Shown: positions 38,523 through 45,800 of the stretch, in pieces
Layout of the letters: the number at the start of each line of letters is the position of its first letter
Numbering within the stretch: the first letter of the stretch is position 1
Assembly (NCBI GenBank): GCA_963790585.1
Contig: CAWBOY010000008.1
Coordinates: 124,001-188,000 of the forward strand
Length of the DNA: 64,000 nucleotides
Direction of reading: 5' to 3'
Source: CAWBOY01 sp963790585
Lineage (GTDB): Bacteria; Planctomycetota; Planctomycetia; Gemmatales; Gemmataceae
Program-made: the position numbers and the translations under genes
Notes under the pieces: model-generated
Seen by the model: the letters and a program-made list of their open reading frames with translations, nothing else
What the model was told of the DNA's origin: nothing
The model's database searches: none

Positions 38523-38550
38523 ATCTGGGAGCCTTTCCACCGAAGAAGAA

Positions 38551-38994
38551 TCAAGTCCAGGGATAAAATAAAGTCAGACCGCGCCGCACCGCGCTGGAAA
38601 CGAATGCGGCCAGGAGGAGCAGCAACAACGGCACAATGTGATGCAGCACAAACAGCTTGGTCCCTTCGATGCCGTCGGACAGAGCGAAACACCAGCTGAA
38701 CAGGACCGCGCCGAGGATCGGATAAGGGACAAGCAGGATCCAAAAGAGCCAAGCCGCATCGGGCCCGACGATGACAAACGAGACGAAAAAGGCCGACATC
38801 TGCCAGGCCGCGAGGAGCGCCCCGGCGGCGCAACAGCGGCCCCAGAAGTCGTCTTCGTCGAGCGGCCAATCCGCCGAGCCGACGTTGATGCGAAACGCCA
38901 GCGCTGCCAGCCCGGTGTTGAGGGCGAACAGCACGACATACGCCAGGACGAACCAAAGCGAGCTGGTCAGCAATTCGACGATCACTATCCACAC
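38551..38994 (-). CDS. Small membrane protein in the TPP-riboswitch operon
   Basis: 147 residues (GTG at 38994; a second GTG at 38985 is also possible) with four hydrophobic helices: LLTSSLWFVLAYVVLFAL, AAWQMSAFFVSFVIVG, AAWLFWILLVPYPILGAVLF and VLHHIVPLLLLLLAAFVSS. A conserved-looking acidic stretch (DWPLDEDDFWGRC) lies between helices 1 and 2. It stands between a TPP riboswitch (about 70 bp upstream) and thiC (28 bp downstream). It may therefore take part in thiamine or precursor handling; no family resemblance to known thiamine transporters was recognised. Confidence 0.72.
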   Translation of the reverse strand: MWIVIVELLTSSLWFVLAYVVLFALNTGLAALAFRINVGSADWPLDEDDFWGRCCAAGALLAAWQMSAFFVSFVIVGPDAAWLFWILLVPYPILGAVLFSWCFALSDGIEGTKLFVLHHIVPLLLLLLAAFVSSAVRRGLTLFYPWT

Positions 38995-39061
38995 TCGACA
39001 GAGAGAACCGGCAGAGAGGCTTGACCGGACATGCCCGCGCGAATCGAGGCAAGTGACGGCA

Positions 39062-39145
39062 CGCTTCCCCACGCCGGTATGAGCCGGATCGGGTTCCAAG
39101 GGTCTGCTCTCAGCCCGGAGCGCAACGCCCCGAACACCCCTAGCG
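39062..39145 (-). ncRNA. TPP riboswitch (THI element) upstream of the thiC operon
   Basis: Read on the minus strand, CGCTAGGGGTG (5' side of P1/P2), the CTGAGA pyrimidine-sensing motif, ACCCTTGGAACCCGATC, the CCGG ... ATACCGG helix and GGGGAAGCG closing P1 are all present, with pairing CGCT/AGCG. This is the thiamine-pyrophosphate aptamer. It precedes the small membrane gene and thiC, giving a standard feedback loop in which TPP lowers expression. A separate expression platform is not obvious in the 67 bp to the first gene, so translation control is possible. Confidence 0.95.
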
Positions 39146-39213
39146 ATACCTGAGAGATTGTAGGCGGGGGATGGGGGCTTGTCCAACAGGCTCGGACTCG
39201 ACCTGACGATTAA

Positions 39214-39306
39214 GAGCCTATCCGAAAAAGGGGTCGGGTACCATTGCCGGAACGGCCCGAAGGGTGCTTCGCACAATGGTACCCGACCCCTTTTTCGGAT
39301 AGGCTC
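39214..39306. repeat. R5 element, composite, inserted into the duplicated segment
   Basis: Ends GAGCCTATCCGAAAAAGGGG and its exact inverse, with an inner palindrome (GGTACCATTGCCGG ... GCACAATGGTACC) related to the hairpin after kbl. TTAA precedes it and TAA follows it. The uninterrupted sister sequence (GACGATTAAGCAATTAATCG at about 40861-40880) shows the empty site, so the insertion duplicated three or four bases. This supports real mobility of R5. Confidence 0.9.
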
Positions 39307-39466
39307 TAAGCAAATAAACGAGGAAGGGCGACGATAAGACGCAGAATCACGATGGCAGGCCTCACTTGACTGGCCCCCAGTTCGGAATGCCGCCCGAGGA
39401 GCCGAACTGACTCGAGGCAGGACACCGTCCTAGTCCCCCCCAATGTTCCGCGCGGAACATTGCTTG

Positions 39467-39607
39467 CCGACCGTCGCGCCAAAAATGCACATGACCTTGG
39501 CGCGACGGTCGGCTAACACAACCATTTGACAGTATTGATTTTGCGCCGCGGCCGGGACCGTCGCGCCAACATTTGCGTGTAGTACCCCTCTGGCGCCGCG
39601 GGTCCTG
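39467..39607. repeat. R7 element, rearranged
   Basis: Contains GACCGTCGCGCCAA (39470), TTGGCGCGACGGTC (39495) and a further GACCGTCGCGCCAAC (39569), then GTAGTACCCCTCTGG, the inverse of the GGGTAC left end of other copies. Orientation is opposite to 8943-9101. It fills the gap between the duplicated segment and the gene at 39744. Confidence 0.8.
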
Positions 39608-39743
39608 CTTTCGAGTAAGAAGGCATGGCACAGGGCGTCCGTTTAGGGCCGGTCCATTTTATTCTTTCCGAACCCTCCAAATAGATTGCATTGCGCTGGC
39701 ATACACACACCGAACTCCCGGGGACTGTTTGCCGGCGGGTATT

Positions 39744-40172
39744 TCAATCTTTGGGGCCTACGATGAAGTCAAAAAGCGATTCGTTGTTCTTGTCTACATA
39801 ATGATAATTGAGCGAAACTCCCGCGTCACGAAAGGCCTTGAGGCCGGTGTTATTCTTGTACCCAGTCGTAACTTGTTGCCGCATCGGCTCTTGCATCTGC
39901 TTGATAATGGGTTCATTTTTGACATGATTGACGATCGTGTAGTGATAATGGAAGTTTTTGCCGGGACCAGCCACTACCTTGTCGAGGCGAGTTTCCGGAT
40001 CGCCCATTTTGGGCAAGGTTTTGTTCATCTCAGCTGCCGCTTTGGCCATTTGCGTCTCAACGGATCCTCCGCTAAAGAATTGGTAACTGAATTGGTAACT
40101 GACGGCCCAACTGATCGAACCAATTATGACTGCGATGATAACGCCGATGATGCTGTAAGTAGATTTATTCAT
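39744..40172 (-). CDS. Hypothetical membrane-anchored protein, 142 residues
   Basis: An N-terminal helix (YSIIGVIIAVIIGSISWAVSY) is followed by a soluble domain with an alternating strand/helix pattern (NFHYHYTIVNHVKNEPIIKQM ... LNYHYVDKNNESLFDFIVGP). No family recognised. It is the first gene downstream, in the reading direction, of the second TPP aptamer, with 252 bp and an R3 hairpin in between. Codon choice is less GC-rich than that of its neighbours, suggesting foreign origin. Whether it is thiamine-controlled is open. Confidence 0.75.
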   Translation of the reverse strand: MNKSTYSIIGVIIAVIIGSISWAVSYQFSYQFFSGGSVETQMAKAAAEMNKTLPKMGDPETRLDKVVAGPGKNFHYHYTIVNHVKNEPIIKQMQEPMRQQVTTGYKNNTGLKAFRDAGVSLNYHYVDKNNESLFDFIVGPKD

Positions 40173-40272
40173 GGGCCGATCCTTCTAGAGAGGTGAGGGG
40201 AATGAGAGTCGGTTGAAGCGAAGCTGACAGATAGTGTATCTGACGCGGAGGCTGATTCAAGTCAGGGGCTTT

Positions 40273-40340
40273 CCGAGCCTGAAGCGTCGGCGAAGAGCAG
40301 TGCAATCGTGAAACGCTCGTCGCTGACGCTTCAGGCTCGG
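40273..40340. repeat. R3 inverted repeat downstream of the second TPP aptamer
   Basis: CCGAGCCTGAAGCGTCGGCG on the left and CGCTGACGCTTCAGGCTCGG on the right. It lies between the second TPP aptamer and the gene at 39744-40172, where it might stop transcription regardless of ligand. Confidence 0.9.
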
Positions 40341-40423
40341 AAGGAATGCCTAGAGTAGGCCCATTAAAATGCTTATTTCAAATCCTTGGGGCCCGCCCGC
40401 GCGAATCGAGGCAAGTGACGGCA

Positions 40424-40509
40424 CGCTTCCCCAGGCCGGTATGAGCCGGATCGGGTTCCAAGGGTCTGCTCTCAGCCCGCGGAGCGCAACGCCCCCGACA
40501 CCCCTAGCA
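40424..40509 (-). ncRNA. Second TPP riboswitch aptamer (duplicate)
   Basis: About 90% identical to the aptamer at 39062-39145, with all signature parts intact on the minus strand: CTAGGGGTG, CTGAGAG, ACCCTTGGAACCCGATC, ATACCGGC and GGGGAAGCG. P1 now starts TGCT (one G-U pair) rather than CGCT. No thiamine gene follows it; the next gene on that strand is the unknown protein at 39744-40172. On the opposite strand it lies about 100 bp ahead of the Phd/VapC genes. Confidence 0.88.
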
Positions 40510-40610
40510 ATACCTGAGAGATCGTAGGCAGGGGGTGGGAGCTTGTTCAACAGGTTCGCCCGGCGTTATAATAGATGACCAATCTAGACGATCGAAGGAG
40601 AGAATCAGCC

Positions 40611-40895
40611 ATGACCACTATTGGCTCAATCGCGGCGAAGACCCAGTTGTCCGAACTTCTCAAACGTGTTGCCAAGGGTGAGAAAATCACCATTACCACG
40701 CGGGGCAAGCCTGTTGCCATGCTCGTGCCGGTTGAATCGAGTGAGGAAGAAATACAGGACGTTGAAAGCAGAGAAGAACAGGAACGGCGAATTCAACGAA
40801 CAGTGGACGAGATGCTCGCTCGCCGCGACCGCGAGGGGCCTCGGCTCGGACCCGACCTGACGATTAAGCAATTAATCGAGGAAGGGCGACGATAA
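40611..40895 (+). CDS. Phd/YefM-type antitoxin
   Basis: 94 residues behind a strong GAAGGAGAG site. N-terminal DNA-binding fold of the Phd/YefM type: IGSIAAKTQLSELLKRVAKGEKITITTRGKPVAMLVPV. The C-terminal half is charged and helical (EEQERRIQRTVDEMLARRDRE), the toxin-binding part. The VapC-like toxin gene follows after 14 bp. TTATAATAG at 40565 can serve as the -10 region. It is expected to repress its own promoter together with the toxin. Confidence 0.9.
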   Translation: MTTIGSIAAKTQLSELLKRVAKGEKITITTRGKPVAMLVPVESSEEEIQDVESREEQERRIQRTVDEMLARRDREGPRLGPDLTIKQLIEEGRR

Positions 40896-40909
40896 GAGGC
40901 AGAATCACG

Positions 40910-41365
40910 ATGGCAGGCGCTGTGGCAACAAACAATACGGAGCCAAAGGAAGAGTTCGTCTTGGACGGCTCGGTAGCGTTGGCATGGTTTTTCCTTGATG
41001 AGCAGACCCCGTATGCTACCGACGTTGCTCAACGACTCACTCGAGCAAGAGCGATTGTGCCAAGTATTTGGATAATTGAGATTGCCAATGTGCTTGTACT
41101 AGGAGAGCGTCGAAATCGTTGCACGGAAGCAATGATAGCAACTTGGCTCAATGAATTGAGTACCTTTGACATTCAAATCGACTACGCCCCACCAGCTACT
41201 ATTTGGGGTGAGGTCCTGCGACTAGCCCGCAAACATAAGCTGACCGCTTACGACGCTGCCTATTTGGAGCTGGCCCTGCGTCGCAATTTGCCGTTCGCCA
41301 CTCTTGACAAGCAACTCCTAACGGCATTGCACGCCAACAGCGTTACGCTGTACGCTAAGGTGTGA
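40910..41365 (+). CDS. VapC-like PIN-domain toxin
   Basis: 151 residues, PIN-domain RNase. Acidic active-site residues can be placed: Asp in VLDGSVALAWFF, Glu in IIEIANVL, the Asp in AYDAAYLELAL and the final Asp in FATLDKQL. The N-terminus has an extra 15 residues compared with typical VapC; a later start is not apparent. It forms a toxin-antitoxin pair with the preceding Phd-type gene. The first bases are also found in the decayed copy at about 39350-39360. Confidence 0.9.
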   Translation: MAGAVATNNTEPKEEFVLDGSVALAWFFLDEQTPYATDVAQRLTRARAIVPSIWIIEIANVLVLGERRNRCTEAMIATWLNELSTFDIQIDYAPPATIWGEVLRLARKHKLTAYDAAYLELALRRNLPFATLDKQLLTALHANSVTLYAKV

Positions 41366-41398
41366 CGAATCCTCCCGCGTTCGCGCCAAGGATGTGCC

Positions 41399-42727
41399 AT
41401 GTCGACCACCGTACCGCCGGCCGAAAAGGTTAAGCTATTTCCCCCCACGCCGGGCGTTTATATCATGAAAGACGCCGCCGGCATCGTTCTTTATGTCGGC
41501 AAAGCCAAGAACCTCCGCAACCGCGCGTCGCACTATTTTTCCAAAGCCGCCGCCGAGGATGCGCGCACCGCCGAGCTGGTGCCGTTGATTGCGGACATCG
41601 ATTTCCTGCCCGCCGAGACCGAGGTGGACGCCCTCCTCATGGAGGCCCGGCTCGTCAAAGACATTCAGCCGCGCTTCAATATCGAGCTGAAGGATGACAA
41701 GTCTTTTCCCTATTTGCAGATCCGCATGAGGGAAGATTTTCCGCGCGTCGAGTTCACGCGCAGCCCGCGGCGGCGCGGCGTCAAGCTATATGGGCCATTC
41801 ACCAGCGCCAAGACGCTACGCCATGCCATTCAGGTCTTGCAGCGCCTGTTTCAATTCCGCACCTGCACGCTCGACATCAAGGCCGACGATGCCCGCTGGC
41901 GCTGGTTTCGCCCCTGCCTGTTGCATAGCATCCGCCAATGCACCGCTCCCTGCAACCTGCGCGTGACCAAGGAAGAGTATCGCAAACAGATCCGCAAGCT
42001 GAGGCTCGTGATGGAAGGCAAGAAAAAACGGCTGATCCGCGAGATGGAACGCGAGATGGAAGAGGCGAGCACGGCCCTCCTCTTCGAGAAGGCCGCCCGG
42101 CTGCGCGACGACATCGCCGCCCTCAAGAAGCTCGGCCAGCGCGGCGACGTCGAGCGCGACGCCCAGCCTGCCGTCTTTCCGATCGACCCGAAAAAGGGCC
42201 TCGCCGGACTGCGAAAGGTGCTCGGCCTACAGAAAATGCCACGGACCATCGAAGGCATCGACATCGCCCACCTGAGCGGTGATGACACCGTGGCGTCACT
42301 CGTGAGCTTTCTCGACGGTTTGCCATTCAAGCCGGGATATAGGCGTTTTAAGATCCGTACTGTCCGTGGCGTGGATGATTTCGCTTCGATCCGCGAGGTC
42401 GTCACGCGGCGCTACGATAGATTACGTGATCGCCGGAGGCGCGAGGAGCGGGAAGAGAATGTTTGGCCCGACATCGTGCTGATCGACGGCGGCCTGGGCC
42501 AGCTCAACGCCGCCCGCGAGGCCTTCGCGTTTCTCGGCATCGAGCCGCCCTGCCTGATCTCACTCGCCAAACGCGAGGAGGAGATCTACCGCCCCGGCGA
42601 AGCGGAGCCGCTGCGCCTGAGCCGGCATAGCGCCGCGTTGCGACTGTTGCAATACGTCCGCGATGAGGCCCATCGCTTCGCGCAGCACTATCATCACATA
42701 CTGCGACGCAAGCGAATGGAGGAATAG
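41399..42727 (+). CDS. uvrC: Excinuclease subunit UvrC, short form
   Basis: 442 residues. GIY-YIG nuclease domain (PGVYIMKDAAGIVLYVGKAKNLRNR, about 18-43), the cysteine-bearing linker (RPCLLHSIRQCTAPCNLRV), a UVR motif (ALLFEKAARLRDDIAALKKL) and the RNase-H-like UvrC domain with DIVLIDGGLGQLNAA and FAQHYHHILRRKR. The usual helix-hairpin-helix pair at the C-terminus (about 150 residues) is absent: the frame ends at RKRMEE. The catalytic parts for both 3' and 5' incision look present. It is not joined to uvrA or uvrB here. Confidence 0.93.
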   Translation: MSTTVPPAEKVKLFPPTPGVYIMKDAAGIVLYVGKAKNLRNRASHYFSKAAAEDARTAELVPLIADIDFLPAETEVDALLMEARLVKDIQPRFNIELKDDKSFPYLQIRMREDFPRVEFTRSPRRRGVKLYGPFTSAKTLRHAIQVLQRLFQFRTCTLDIKADDARWRWFRPCLLHSIRQCTAPCNLRVTKEEYRKQIRKLRLVMEGKKKRLIREMEREMEEASTALLFEKAARLRDDIAALKKLGQRGDVERDAQPAVFPIDPKKGLAGLRKVLGLQKMPRTIEGIDIAHLSGDDTVASLVSFLDGLPFKPGYRRFKIRTVRGVDDFASIREVVTRRYDRLRDRRRREEREENVWPDIVLIDGGLGQLNAAREAFAFLGIEPPCLISLAKREEEIYRPGEAEPLRLSRHSAALRLLQYVRDEAHRFAQHYHHILRRKRMEE

Positions 42728-42743
42728 AAAAACGTAAATTTGC

Positions 42744-42832
42744 AATTTGTTTAGCCGCGAGCCGGCAGGCGAGCGCTGTTTGATAGCGCCATCACACAGC
42801 GCTCGCCTACCGGCTCGCGGCTAAACAAATTA
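42744..42832. repeat. R9 inverted repeat after uvrC
   Basis: Arms AATTTGTTTAGCCGCGAGCC and GGCTCGCGGCTAAACAAATT, extending inward through AGGCGAGCGCTGT. One of the longest arms in the window, about 35 bp, lying 17 bp after the uvrC stop. A second copy is at 56203-56296. Confidence 0.92.
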
Positions 42833-42865
42833 CAAATTATGATCGCGGCTAATTAGGTAAATTTC

Positions 42866-43999
42866 ATGCGCATCCTGCTCACCAACGACGACGGCATCTA
42901 CGCCCCCGGCCTGCGCGCGCTGCTCGCCGAACTGCGCAAGATCGGCGACGTCACCGTCGTCGCCCCCGCGACCGAGCAGAGCGCCGTCGGCCATTCGGTG
43001 ACGTTGACCGCCCCGCTAATCGTCCAGGAAGTCCGCGACGAGACGCAACGCAAGATCGGCTGGGCCGTCGAGGGCCGCCCGGCCGATTGCGTCAAACTGG
43101 CCATCCGCGAATTGCTCCCCGAACCGCCCGACCTCCTAATCAGCGGCCTCAATGCCGGGTCGAACGCCGGCATCAACGTCCTCTACTCCGGCACCGTCGC
43201 CGCCGCCATCGAAGGAGCCTTCTTCCGCATCACCAGCATCGCCTGCTCCCTGGAGGTGCCGCGCTCGCAAGTCCTCGACTTCCCAAGCGGCGCCGCCTAC
43301 GCCCGCCAGGTCGTCGAACGGATCCTGGCCCACAAACCGGAGGCCGGCTCCTTGTTCAATGTCAACATTCCCGACCTGGAAAAAGGCCCAATCAAAGGCA
43401 TCCGCACCCTACCACAAAACATCGCCCCGTATGTGGAGACGTTTGATCGCCGCACCAACCCCCGCGGCAAAATCTATTTCTGGTCCGACCCTGCTTTCCG
43501 GTGCCCGGATCCGCACCCGGATACGGATGTAACAGCGTTACAGGAGGGGTACATAACGGTGACGCCGTTGCAGTTTAATTTGACACATGAGAGGATGTTG
43601 CGGGAGATTGAGGGATGGGATTGGGGGATGGGGGAGGCTAACCAGAGTTTCGCCGTTGTCCACAACCGCGATGGCACTTATATTAATAAGGCGGCTATCT
43701 CAACTGAAGCAGATTACATCAACGGAGTCAAGTCTCCTGGCAAATACGATGCAACAGTAGGTTCCGAGGCCCAAGCCCGCCGAATTGTTCAGCAGGCCCT
43801 ACCTCATGCGCAAGAACTCCCACCAGCAGTCGCTGGCCAACCTTACCCAAGTCCTCCCCCTGGAGTTAAAGCTTGGTTTCAGGTTCAGCCAGCTGAACCC
43901 GACGTGGGGAATATGCTTCCGCATATCAAGTACGCCGATTGGACAGGCGGAAAGAAGGGATCTGGAGGCACTTGGGGCCATCTTTTCTTTCCATCGTAG
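42866..43999 (+). CDS. surE: 5'-nucleotidase SurE fused to a toxin-like C-terminal domain
   Basis: 377 residues; ordinary SurE is about 250. Residues 1 to about 250 are SurE: MRILLTNDDGIYAPGL (metal-binding Asp pair 8-9), QSAVGHSVTLT, SGLNAGSNAG and YSGTVAAAIEG. They act on nucleoside monophosphates in the cytoplasm. After REIEGWDWGMGEA comes an unrelated stretch of about 120 residues, with AQARRIVQQALPHAQEL, a proline-rich link (PYPSPPPGVKAW) and ending GGKKGSGGTWGHLFFPS. That end resembles C-terminal domains of polymorphic toxins, but I cannot name a family with certainty. Base composition falls from the junction (about 43500) onward. A small gene with a good ribosome site follows 20 bp later. 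Confidence 0.88.
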   Translation: MRILLTNDDGIYAPGLRALLAELRKIGDVTVVAPATEQSAVGHSVTLTAPLIVQEVRDETQRKIGWAVEGRPADCVKLAIRELLPEPPDLLISGLNAGSNAGINVLYSGTVAAAIEGAFFRITSIACSLEVPRSQVLDFPSGAAYARQVVERILAHKPEAGSLFNVNIPDLEKGPIKGIRTLPQNIAPYVETFDRRTNPRGKIYFWSDPAFRCPDPHPDTDVTALQEGYITVTPLQFNLTHERMLREIEGWDWGMGEANQSFAVVHNRDGTYINKAAISTEADYINGVKSPGKYDATVGSEAQARRIVQQALPHAQELPPAVAGQPYPSPPPGVKAWFQVQPAEPDVGNMLPHIKYADWTGGKKGSGGTWGHLFFPS

Positions 44000-44019
44000 T
44001 CAGAACAAGGAGAAAAAAT

Positions 44020-44262
44020 ATGTCGGTCATGTTTGAAGTGTTGTACAAGGCGCCATCGGATCCTCAGCGTGAAGCTGTTATTTCGGAACGCGTTGTTCGA
44101 TTCGGTGGCCGACTCACGTTTCGCGAGGAACCGAATGACGTCGGCAGAGGACCTGTCTGCCTTACGTTTGAATTCAATGACTTTGAGGTAGCAACGGATG
44201 CTGCTTCCAGCTTGCGTTCGCAAGGAGAACACGTCGAAGGACCTATGGATTACGGTGATTGA
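44020..44262 (+). CDS. Small protein, possible immunity partner of the SurE-linked domain
   Basis: 80 residues from an ATG with the strong site AAGGAGA (44006-44012), 20 bp after the surE-fusion stop. Sequence MSVMFEVLYKAPSDPQREAV, then VRFGGRLTFREEP, VCLTFEFNDFEVATDAASSL; mixed strand/helix and acidic near the end (HVEGPMDYGD). Size, position and acidic tail fit immunity proteins that follow a toxin gene. I do not recognise its family. The role is inferred only from context. Confidence 0.7.
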   Translation: MSVMFEVLYKAPSDPQREAVISERVVRFGGRLTFREEPNDVGRGPVCLTFEFNDFEVATDAASSLRSQGEHVEGPMDYGD

Positions 44263-44309
44263 AAATTTGGTTGATGACTTGACGAGTCAATCCGAACTGA
44301 AATCCACCC

Positions 44310-44528
44310 ATGACAATCACAGAGCAAATCATTCAGAAAGTCCAAGGGCTTTCTGCTGAAGACCAGAAGCGTGTTATTGACCTTTTGGACAACCTCGTTG
44401 AGAAAACATCTGCACCGGCTGAGCGCCAAAATCCAATGGGGATGTTTGCGCACCATGGAGTGCATGTCTCAGCTGAAGATATTGCCGAGGCTCGGGAAGA
44501 GATGTGGGGATCATTTCCTCATAGTTGA
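44310..44528 (+). CDS. Small antitoxin-like protein (DUF2281-like)
   Basis: 72 residues: MTITEQIIQKVQGLSAEDQK, then RVIDLLDNLVEKTS. The helical N-terminus with a P/S-x-E-D/E-Q-x-x-V-x-D-x-L-x-x-L pattern is typical of DUF2281-type proteins, which often accompany PIN toxins. The C-terminal part (MFAHHGVHVSAEDIAEAREEMWG) resembles a toxin-binding tail. It is separated from the next PIN gene by another small antitoxin-like gene, so pairing is uncertain. Confidence 0.7.
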   Translation: MTITEQIIQKVQGLSAEDQKRVIDLLDNLVEKTSAPAERQNPMGMFAHHGVHVSAEDIAEAREEMWGSFPHS

Positions 44529-44589
44529 ATATCAATCGCTTGCCTAACATTGAACGGAGTTCCTTTATTAACCGGATCGAGGTCAAGAG

Positions 44590-44826
44590 ATGCAACAAAC
44601 AGTGAGCGAACTATTGGATGCCGCGCTCGCTCTACCCGAGTCCGAACGGGCCGAGTTGGCGGAATTGATCGCGGCCACGATCGCTAGATCGCCGAACTCA
44701 TTGCATCCAGAGTGGTCGGCAGAACTCCGCCGTCGAGCCGCCGAAATCGATTCGGGGATAGTACAACCCGTCGCTTGGGACGAGGTCCGTTCACAAATAC
44801 AGACGCAGCTCGACGGCAATGGCTAA
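44590..44826 (+). CDS. Addiction-module antitoxin-like protein
   Basis: 78 residues matching the short 'addiction module component' family (TIGR02574-type): MQQTVSELLDAALALPESER, AELAELI ... AELRRRAAEIDSGIVQPVAWDEVRSQI. Family members usually precede a RelE/ParE-type toxin; here the next gene is a PIN protein 47 bp later. Either a toxin was replaced or the two are chance neighbours. Confidence 0.82.
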   Translation: MQQTVSELLDAALALPESERAELAELIAATIARSPNSLHPEWSAELRRRAAEIDSGIVQPVAWDEVRSQIQTQLDGNG

Positions 44827-44873
44827 CATTGTCTTTCATCCCCTTCGCTCAACGCACCTCCTGACATGCACTA

Positions 44874-45293
44874 ATGCTCTACTATCTCGACACCTGCATC
44901 GTCATCTATGCCGTCGAAGGTCAAGATCCGTTTCAGCAGCGGGCATGCAATCATCTCGCCGCCCTGGAGTCGGCGGGGCATCGTTTCGTCATTAGCGATC
45001 TCACCAAGCAGGAGTGTCTCAGTAAGCCGTGGGAAGCTCGTGACCGCGCTCTTCAGGCACGGTATACCGAGTTTTTCGCCGACACCATTTCGCGCACTAT
45101 CGGTTTGACTTTGGCCATACATGAACGAGCGGCCTTGATTCGGAGCCGTTATTGGTATGCCAATAAAAAGGGCTATTCGCACTCGGATGCCCTCCATCTG
45201 GCCGCCGCCATCGAGTTTGGCTGCGATGCGTTTTTGACGAATGACAATGAGCTTACGGATTTTCCGGAGATCAAAGTTGAGGTGTTGCCGTGA
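44874..45293 (+). CDS. PIN-domain protein (VapC-like)
   Basis: 139 residues starting MLYYLDTCIVIYAVEGQDPF. Acidic residues of a PIN active site: Asp6 in YLDTCIVIY, Glu in ISDLTKQECLSKP, Asp in HSDALHLAAAIEFGCDAF and Asp in FLTNDNELTDF. It is therefore expected to be an RNase toxin. No convincing VapB-type antitoxin directly adjoins it; the preceding gene is of another antitoxin family. Confidence 0.86.
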   Translation: MLYYLDTCIVIYAVEGQDPFQQRACNHLAALESAGHRFVISDLTKQECLSKPWEARDRALQARYTEFFADTISRTIGLTLAIHERAALIRSRYWYANKKGYSHSDALHLAAAIEFGCDAFLTNDNELTDFPEIKVEVLP

Positions 45294-45307
45294 GCATAAC
45301 GCGAAGC

Positions 45308-45634
45308 TTACTTGGAAGCGGCAGACGATTTTTGCGGGCGTCGCTTTGCCATGTACGCGTCCCACATCTCTTCAAAGAGCTTCCAACTTCCCAACTCACT
45401 TGAACCGTAAAACTGGATAATTGTCCACCATCCTTGTGATCCAGATATTTTGAACCGCTTGGCGCAGAAGTGAGTGAAATCATTCAACAAGCCATTCTCC
45501 GAATCGTTGCGCCCCATGCACCAGCCATCAAGGAAAGCCGATAGGCGCTCCACAGAAGGATAGCCCAAGTACATATCCGGCCTTCGCCTAATCTGAGCGG
45601 TCAGTTCGGTCAGAGACTTTGGCATCTCATCCAT
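45308..45634 (-). CDS. Immunity-like protein, 108 residues
   Basis: Start ATG 45634 with a strong GGAGGG site seven bases ahead; the open frame extends upstream to 45847 but that part lacks a ribosome site. The sequence has an IRRRPDMYLGYPSVERLSAFLDGW segment, a pattern I associate with small cytoplasmic proteins found beside polymorphic toxins. The rest is Trp/Phe-rich (GWWTIIQFYGSSELGSW). The upstream frame (SVLAAEIQERLNDLLPAALG) may be the remains of another gene. Confidence 0.68.
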   Translation of the reverse strand: MDEMPKSLTELTAQIRRRPDMYLGYPSVERLSAFLDGWCMGRNDSENGLLNDFTHFCAKRFKISGSQGWWTIIQFYGSSELGSWKLFEEMWDAYMAKRRPQKSSAASK

Positions 45635-45800
45635 AGTAGCCCTCCATCGTTCCCGAATTTCTACACCCCAATAATCTTCACCGACAGGCGCCGCCTCGGC
45701 CACCGCACCCGGATGCGCAAACCCTAGCGCCGCCGGCAGCAGATCATTAAGCCGCTCCTGTATTTCGGCGGCGAGGACTGACAAACTTCGGCTCCTTTCT

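Larger units (their letters stand above)
39031..39360. other. Decayed copy of a duplicated segment (TPP aptamer plus toxin-antitoxin remnant)
   Basis: 39031-39195 matches 40392-40555 at about 88%. The next 20 bases (CTCGGACTCGACCTGACGAT) match the 3' part of the antitoxin gene (about 40847-40866), meaning roughly 290 bp were lost. An R5 element (39214-39306) interrupts the match, which resumes as AACGAGGAAGGGCGACGATA (from 39317) and runs to GATGGCAGGC at about 39360, the start of the VapC gene in the other copy. The second copy at 40392-40919 is intact. The arrangement shows duplication, internal deletion and element insertion. Confidence 0.88.

Noticed and set aside
43939..44262. Longer start for the gene after surE
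   Set aside because: The upstream part overlaps the surE fusion in another frame and lacks a ribosome site; AAGGAGA precedes the ATG at 44020.
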